From an uncultured Faecalibacterium sp. (GTDB lineage: Bacteria; Bacillota; Clostridia; Oscillospirales; Ruminococcaceae): DNA of 9,506 bases. Below the pieces are notes generated by a model that saw nothing but the letters and a program-made list of their open reading frames with translations, made no database searches and had not been told where the DNA came from. The position numbers were made by a program, and so were the translations under genes. This document shows, piece after piece, positions 7,487 through 9,506 of this stretch (its first letter is position 1; each line of letters opens with the position of its first letter). The stretch spans positions 1 to 9,506 of the forward strand of contig CAMFSB010000042.1 of the NCBI GenBank assembly GCA_945982465.1, given 5' to 3'.

Positions 7487-8328
7487 GCCGGCCGGCAGTC
7501 TTTGCGGCGCGCCAGAGGGCGCAGCCGGTGGCGGGCCGCCTGCCCGCGCAGGCCGGTTCGCCTATTTGGTACCCGCCGCAGGCCGGCCCGCCTGCGGGCC
7601 GCCAAAAAGCCCGGCTGCTGGGCCGCGCGGCCCTTGGGGTGGTTTACCCGCGGCGCTGCCCTTATTGCGGCGGAGTGATCGGGTTTGCGCCCGTGCTGGC
7701 ATGCGGCCGCTGTGCCGGGAAGCTGGAAGAGCTGGAACGGCCGGTCAAGCGGCTCAGCCCGTCGCTGCACTATTTTGGCAGAATGGAAGGCGCCGCGGCC
7801 GTGTACCGCTACAAAGGCTGTGCCCGCAGCGCAGTGCACCGCATCAAATATGAGGGCGCGGCCTGGTGCGGGCCGGACCTGGGCATTTGCATGGCGCAAA
7901 AGCTGTTTGGGTGTACTTTTTCGCGGCAGTATGGTATACTTTACGCTGAGCGCAGCCTGGCCGCGGTGGAATATGATATGATCGTGCCGGTGCCCGCGTC
8001 GGACCGGCGGCGAGGCTACAACGTGCCGCTGCTGCTGGCCCGCCCGCTGAGCTGCGGGCTTGGGCTTCCGCTGCTGCCGCAGGCGTTGGTGCGCACACGC
8101 TTTACCCGCCGTCAGGCGGGGCTGCCGCTGGAGCAGCGGCTGGAAAACGCCGCCGGCGCGTTTGCACCGGCGCCGGGCAGGACCGCCCTGCTGGAAGGCA
8201 AGCGCGGGCTGCTGGTGGATGACGTGATCACCACCGGAGCAACGGCGGCCGCCTGCACGCAGGCACTGCTGGCAGCCGGGGCGGAAAGCGTGTTTGCCGT
8301 GGCGCTGTGCGTGTCTGAGCCGGAATAA
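7483..8328 (+). CDS. comF: ComF family protein (phosphoribosyltransferase fold)
   Basis: ComF/GntX-type proteins combine a four-cysteine zinc finger with a phosphoribosyltransferase domain; ComF is needed for DNA uptake in naturally competent bacteria and is often kept in non-competent ones. From GTG 7483 the product is 281 aa. The family-like sequence begins near residue 45 (LLGRAALGVVYPRRCPYC), with zinc ligands C59, C62, C74 and C77, then YRYKG at 108-112, RIKYEG at 120-125, VPVPASDRRRGYN at 168-180 and the PRPP-binding loop LLVDDVITTGATA at 243-255. Most ComF proteins are about 190-240 aa; the excess is a Pro/Ala/Arg/Gly-rich extension (residues 1-44) encoded by repeats and palindromes. 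The in-frame codons upstream overlap recD2 in another frame and are not used here. The start overlaps the recD2 stop by 4 bp with a GGAG site, indicating translational coupling. Family identity is firm; the exact start is less so. Confidence 0.88.
   Translation: MSRPAVFAARQRAQPVAGRLPAQAGSPIWYPPQAGPPAGRQKARLLGRAALGVVYPRRCPYCGGVIGFAPVLACGRCAGKLEELERPVKRLSPSLHYFGRMEGAAAVYRYKGCARSAVHRIKYEGAAWCGPDLGICMAQKLFGCTFSRQYGILYAERSLAAVEYDMIVPVPASDRRRGYNVPLLLARPLSCGLGLPLLPQALVRTRFTRRQAGLPLEQRLENAAGAFAPAPGRTALLEGKRGLLVDDVITTGATAAACTQALLAAGAESVFAVALCVSEPE
7531..7603 (+). repeat. GC-rich direct and inverted repeats in the comF 5' end
   Basis: The 10-mer GCGGGCCGCC occurs at 7531-7540 and again at 7594-7603. 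A 16-mer beginning GCAGGCCGG occurs at 7548-7563 and 7578-7593, with 14 of 16 bases equal and a 30-bp (10-codon) spacing. Two hairpins lie inside: GCGGGC/GCCCGC (7531-7536 with 7542-7547), and a 7-bp stem (7584-7590 with 7595-7601) around CCTG. The whole stretch codes for the low-complexity ComF N-terminus. Stem sequence and loop resemble the hairpin downstream of comF. Confidence 0.6.
7912..7940 (+). promoter_or_regulatory. Extended -10 promoter candidate inside comF
   Basis: TATACT at 7935-7940 is preceded by TG plus one base (7932-7934), an extended -10 element, within a locally AT-rich patch of a very GC-rich gene. The -35 at 17-bp spacing (TGTACT, 7912-7917) is poor, three of six. Transcription from here would start near 7947 and reach mreB after a leader of about 445 nt. 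Chance is possible, since the bases also code for Q-Y-G-I-L. Confidence 0.3.
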
Positions 8329-8340
8329 ACCGTGCTGACA

Positions 8341-8367
8341 GGCCGGCCCCCTGCGGGCCGGCCGTTT
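8341..8367 (+). terminator. GC-rich hairpin after comF, terminator-like
   Basis: A perfect 9-bp stem, GGCCGGCCC (8341-8349) with GGGCCGGCC (8355-8363), encloses CCTGC and is followed by GTTT. It starts 12 bp after the comF stop, as expected of an intrinsic terminator, but the T run is only three long. It ends 14 bases before the mreB ribosome site, leaving no room for a promoter between them, so it may allow read-through or act as an attenuator or RNA-processing barrier. Confidence 0.6.
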
Positions 8368-8377
8368 ACCAGATGGG

Positions 8378-8391
8378 AAAGGAACGAGGAG
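8378..8391 (+). promoter_or_regulatory. Double Shine-Dalgarno-like stretch before mreB
   Basis: AAAGGA at 8378-8383 has a normal 9-base gap to the ATG at 8393. A second site, GAGGAG at 8386-8391, is only one base from the ATG and is probably too close to work. The first fixes the start of the mreB-like gene. Confidence 0.6.
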
Positions 8392-8392
8392 T

Positions 8393-9433
8393 ATGGCATC
8401 CAACGATATCGGTATTGACCTGGGTACGACTACGATTATTATTGCGCAGGAGGGCAAGGGCACAGTGCTCAACCAGCCCAGCGTGGTGGCGGTGGACACC
8501 CGCAAAAAGGGCGGCCGGGATTACGTGCTGGCGGTAGGCGACGACGCACTGGCCATGGTCGGCCGCACCCCCAACTACATTTCGGCGATCTTCCCGCTGA
8601 AAGACGGCGTGATCAGCGACCACACCATGACCAAGGAGCTGATCTGCCGCTTTGTGAACAAGGTATACGCCAACCGGCCGGTCAAGCCCCGCGTGGCGGT
8701 GTGCGTGCCCGCGGCCATTACCGGCATCGAGAGCGATGCCGTGGTGGAGGCCGTGGTGGCAGCCGGCGCGCGCAAGGTATACCTGATCGATGAGCCGGTG
8801 GCGGCCGCGCTGGGCAGCGGGGTGGACATCCTGCAGCCCGAGGGCCACATGATCATCGACATCGGCGGCGGCACAACGGACATCGCCGTGCTGTCGCTGG
8901 GCGGCAAGGTCAAATCCACCAGCGTACAGGTGGCGGGCAACACCTACGATGACGAGATCCTCAAGCATGTGCGCGCCAAGTTCGGCATCGCCATTGGCCA
9001 GCGCACGGCCGAGAACCTTAAAAAGCAGGTGGCCTGCTGCCGCCAGCGCGCCGATTTCCACCAGACCATGGAAATCAAGGGCCGCAGCCTGATCACCGGC
9101 CTGCCGCAGCGGCTGAACGTGACCACCGATGCCCTGTACGAGCCGGTGATGGAGCTTAGCGAGAAGATCGGCGCGGCGGCCCATCAGGTGCTGGAAAAGA
9201 CCCCGCCGGAGCTGGCGGGCGATATCTACCGCAACGGCGTTATGCTTACCGGCGGCGGCGCGCAGCTGCACGGCCTGCCCGAGTACCTCAGCGAGGAACT
9301 GAAAGTCAAGGTGGTCGTTTCGCCCGACCCGGTCAACTGCGTGGCGCTGGGCACGGCCAAGTGCCTGTCGCTGGGCGATCAGCTGGAAACCGGCTTTCTG
9401 GACGCGACGCCGGGCATCGGAAAATTCCATTGA
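8393..9433 (+). CDS. mreB: MreB/Mbl-like bacterial actin, divergent
   Basis: An actin-fold ATPase of the MreB family; such proteins form membrane-bound filaments that guide side-wall peptidoglycan synthesis. The 346-aa length is normal. Visible parts: phosphate-1 loop IGIDLGTTT at 6-14, AVGDDALAMVGRTP at 47-60 and PLKDGVISD at 68-76 (both typical of MreB), VPAAITGIE at 105-113, DEPVAAALG at 133-141 with the glutamate of the catalytic region kept (E134), phosphate-2 IDIGGGTTDIAVLSLGG at 155-171, IGQRTAENLK at 201-210, EKTPPELAGDI at 268-278 and the adenosine loop LTGGGAQLHGL at 285-295. Departures: the loop reads GTTT where MreB has GTANT, and the stretch before VKPR (residues 91-97) lacks the Leu-Phe pair that helps Thermotoga MreB bind membrane. 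The ATG at 8393 has a well-spaced AAAGGA. Whether it is the main MreB or a paralogue is not visible; no mreC or mreD is in the window. Confidence 0.85.
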   Translation: MASNDIGIDLGTTTIIIAQEGKGTVLNQPSVVAVDTRKKGGRDYVLAVGDDALAMVGRTPNYISAIFPLKDGVISDHTMTKELICRFVNKVYANRPVKPRVAVCVPAAITGIESDAVVEAVVAAGARKVYLIDEPVAAALGSGVDILQPEGHMIIDIGGGTTDIAVLSLGGKVKSTSVQVAGNTYDDEILKHVRAKFGIAIGQRTAENLKKQVACCRQRADFHQTMEIKGRSLITGLPQRLNVTTDALYEPVMELSEKIGAAAHQVLEKTPPELAGDIYRNGVMLTGGGAQLHGLPEYLSEELKVKVVVSPDPVNCVALGTAKCLSLGDQLETGFLDATPGIGKFH

Positions 9434-9451
9434 TACAAAAATAACGAATCA

Positions 9452-9506
9452 GCGAACAAAGCGCCGCCGCGTGCAACACGCGCGCCGCGGTGCGGGGTGT
9501 TCTCGC
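9452..9506 (+). repeat. Inverted-repeat element after mreB, reaching the window end
   Basis: CGCGTG (9468-9473) pairs with CACGCG (9477-9482) around a CAA loop. An outer arm GCGAACA (9452-9458) matches TGTT plus CGC (9498-9501, 9504-9506) with a two-base bulge. The middle pairs poorly. It begins 18 bp after the mreB stop and could be the 5' part of a terminator whose T run lies beyond the window. Confidence 0.35.

Noticed and set aside
7321..8505. A 394-codon minus-strand frame opposite comF
   Set aside because: Aligned to the comF codons, again a mirror of codon avoidance; no domain signal and no ribosome site of note.
8366..9430. A 354-codon minus-strand frame opposite mreB
   Set aside because: Codon mirror of the mreB-like gene, ending at the TTA after the hairpin; low-complexity His-rich product.
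1..9506. Defence system, mobile element, CRISPR, tRNA or riboswitch
   Set aside because: I read the gaps and both strands for direct-repeat arrays, transposase-like frames, cloverleaf-like stretches and known leader motifs and found none; the comF 5' repeats are too few and irregular for a CRISPR array.

Overview
The window looks like chromosomal DNA from a GC-rich Firmicute. The mix of nonhydrolysing UDP-GlcNAc 2-epimerase, the RecD2 form of the helicase, ComF and an MreB homologue, with purine-rich Shine-Dalgarno sites and several GTG starts, fits a GC-rich gut Clostridia lineage (Oscillospiraceae/Ruminococcaceae, Gemmiger/Subdoligranulum/Faecalibacterium type). That placement is inference from gene content and composition; no rRNA or marker search was possible. 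All six genes lie on the + strand. No tRNA, rRNA, IS element, phage gene or CRISPR array was seen.

Left half (1-5233), surface-glycan block: a protein with two GT2 glycosyltransferase modules (cut by the window edge), an AT-richer 204-bp spacer, a 717-aa protein joining a degraded GT2-like module to a GT4/GT1-like glycosyltransferase, and a UDP-GlcNAc 2-epimerase (WecB/MnaA type) 18 bp further on. The epimerase would supply UDP-ManNAc, and the transferases would use nucleotide sugars to build a cell-surface polymer (capsule, teichoic-type or other wall glycan). The acceptor and polymer cannot be told from the sequence.

Right half (5261-9433), housekeeping block: recD2 (DNA helicase), comF (phosphoribosyltransferase-fold DNA-uptake/repair protein, overlapping recD2 by 4 bp) and a divergent mreB-like actin homologue. 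A strong GC hairpin sits between comF and mreB.

No clearly new biological system is visible. The points most worth a second look are: the 717-aa glycosyltransferase with an apparently dead first module; the repeat- and palindrome-rich N-terminal extension of ComF; a terminator-like hairpin so close to mreB that no promoter fits between; a promoter-like extended -10 inside comF; the divergent MreB; and a sharp codon-use contrast between the first gene and the other five. That codon bias also explains the very long antisense open frames.
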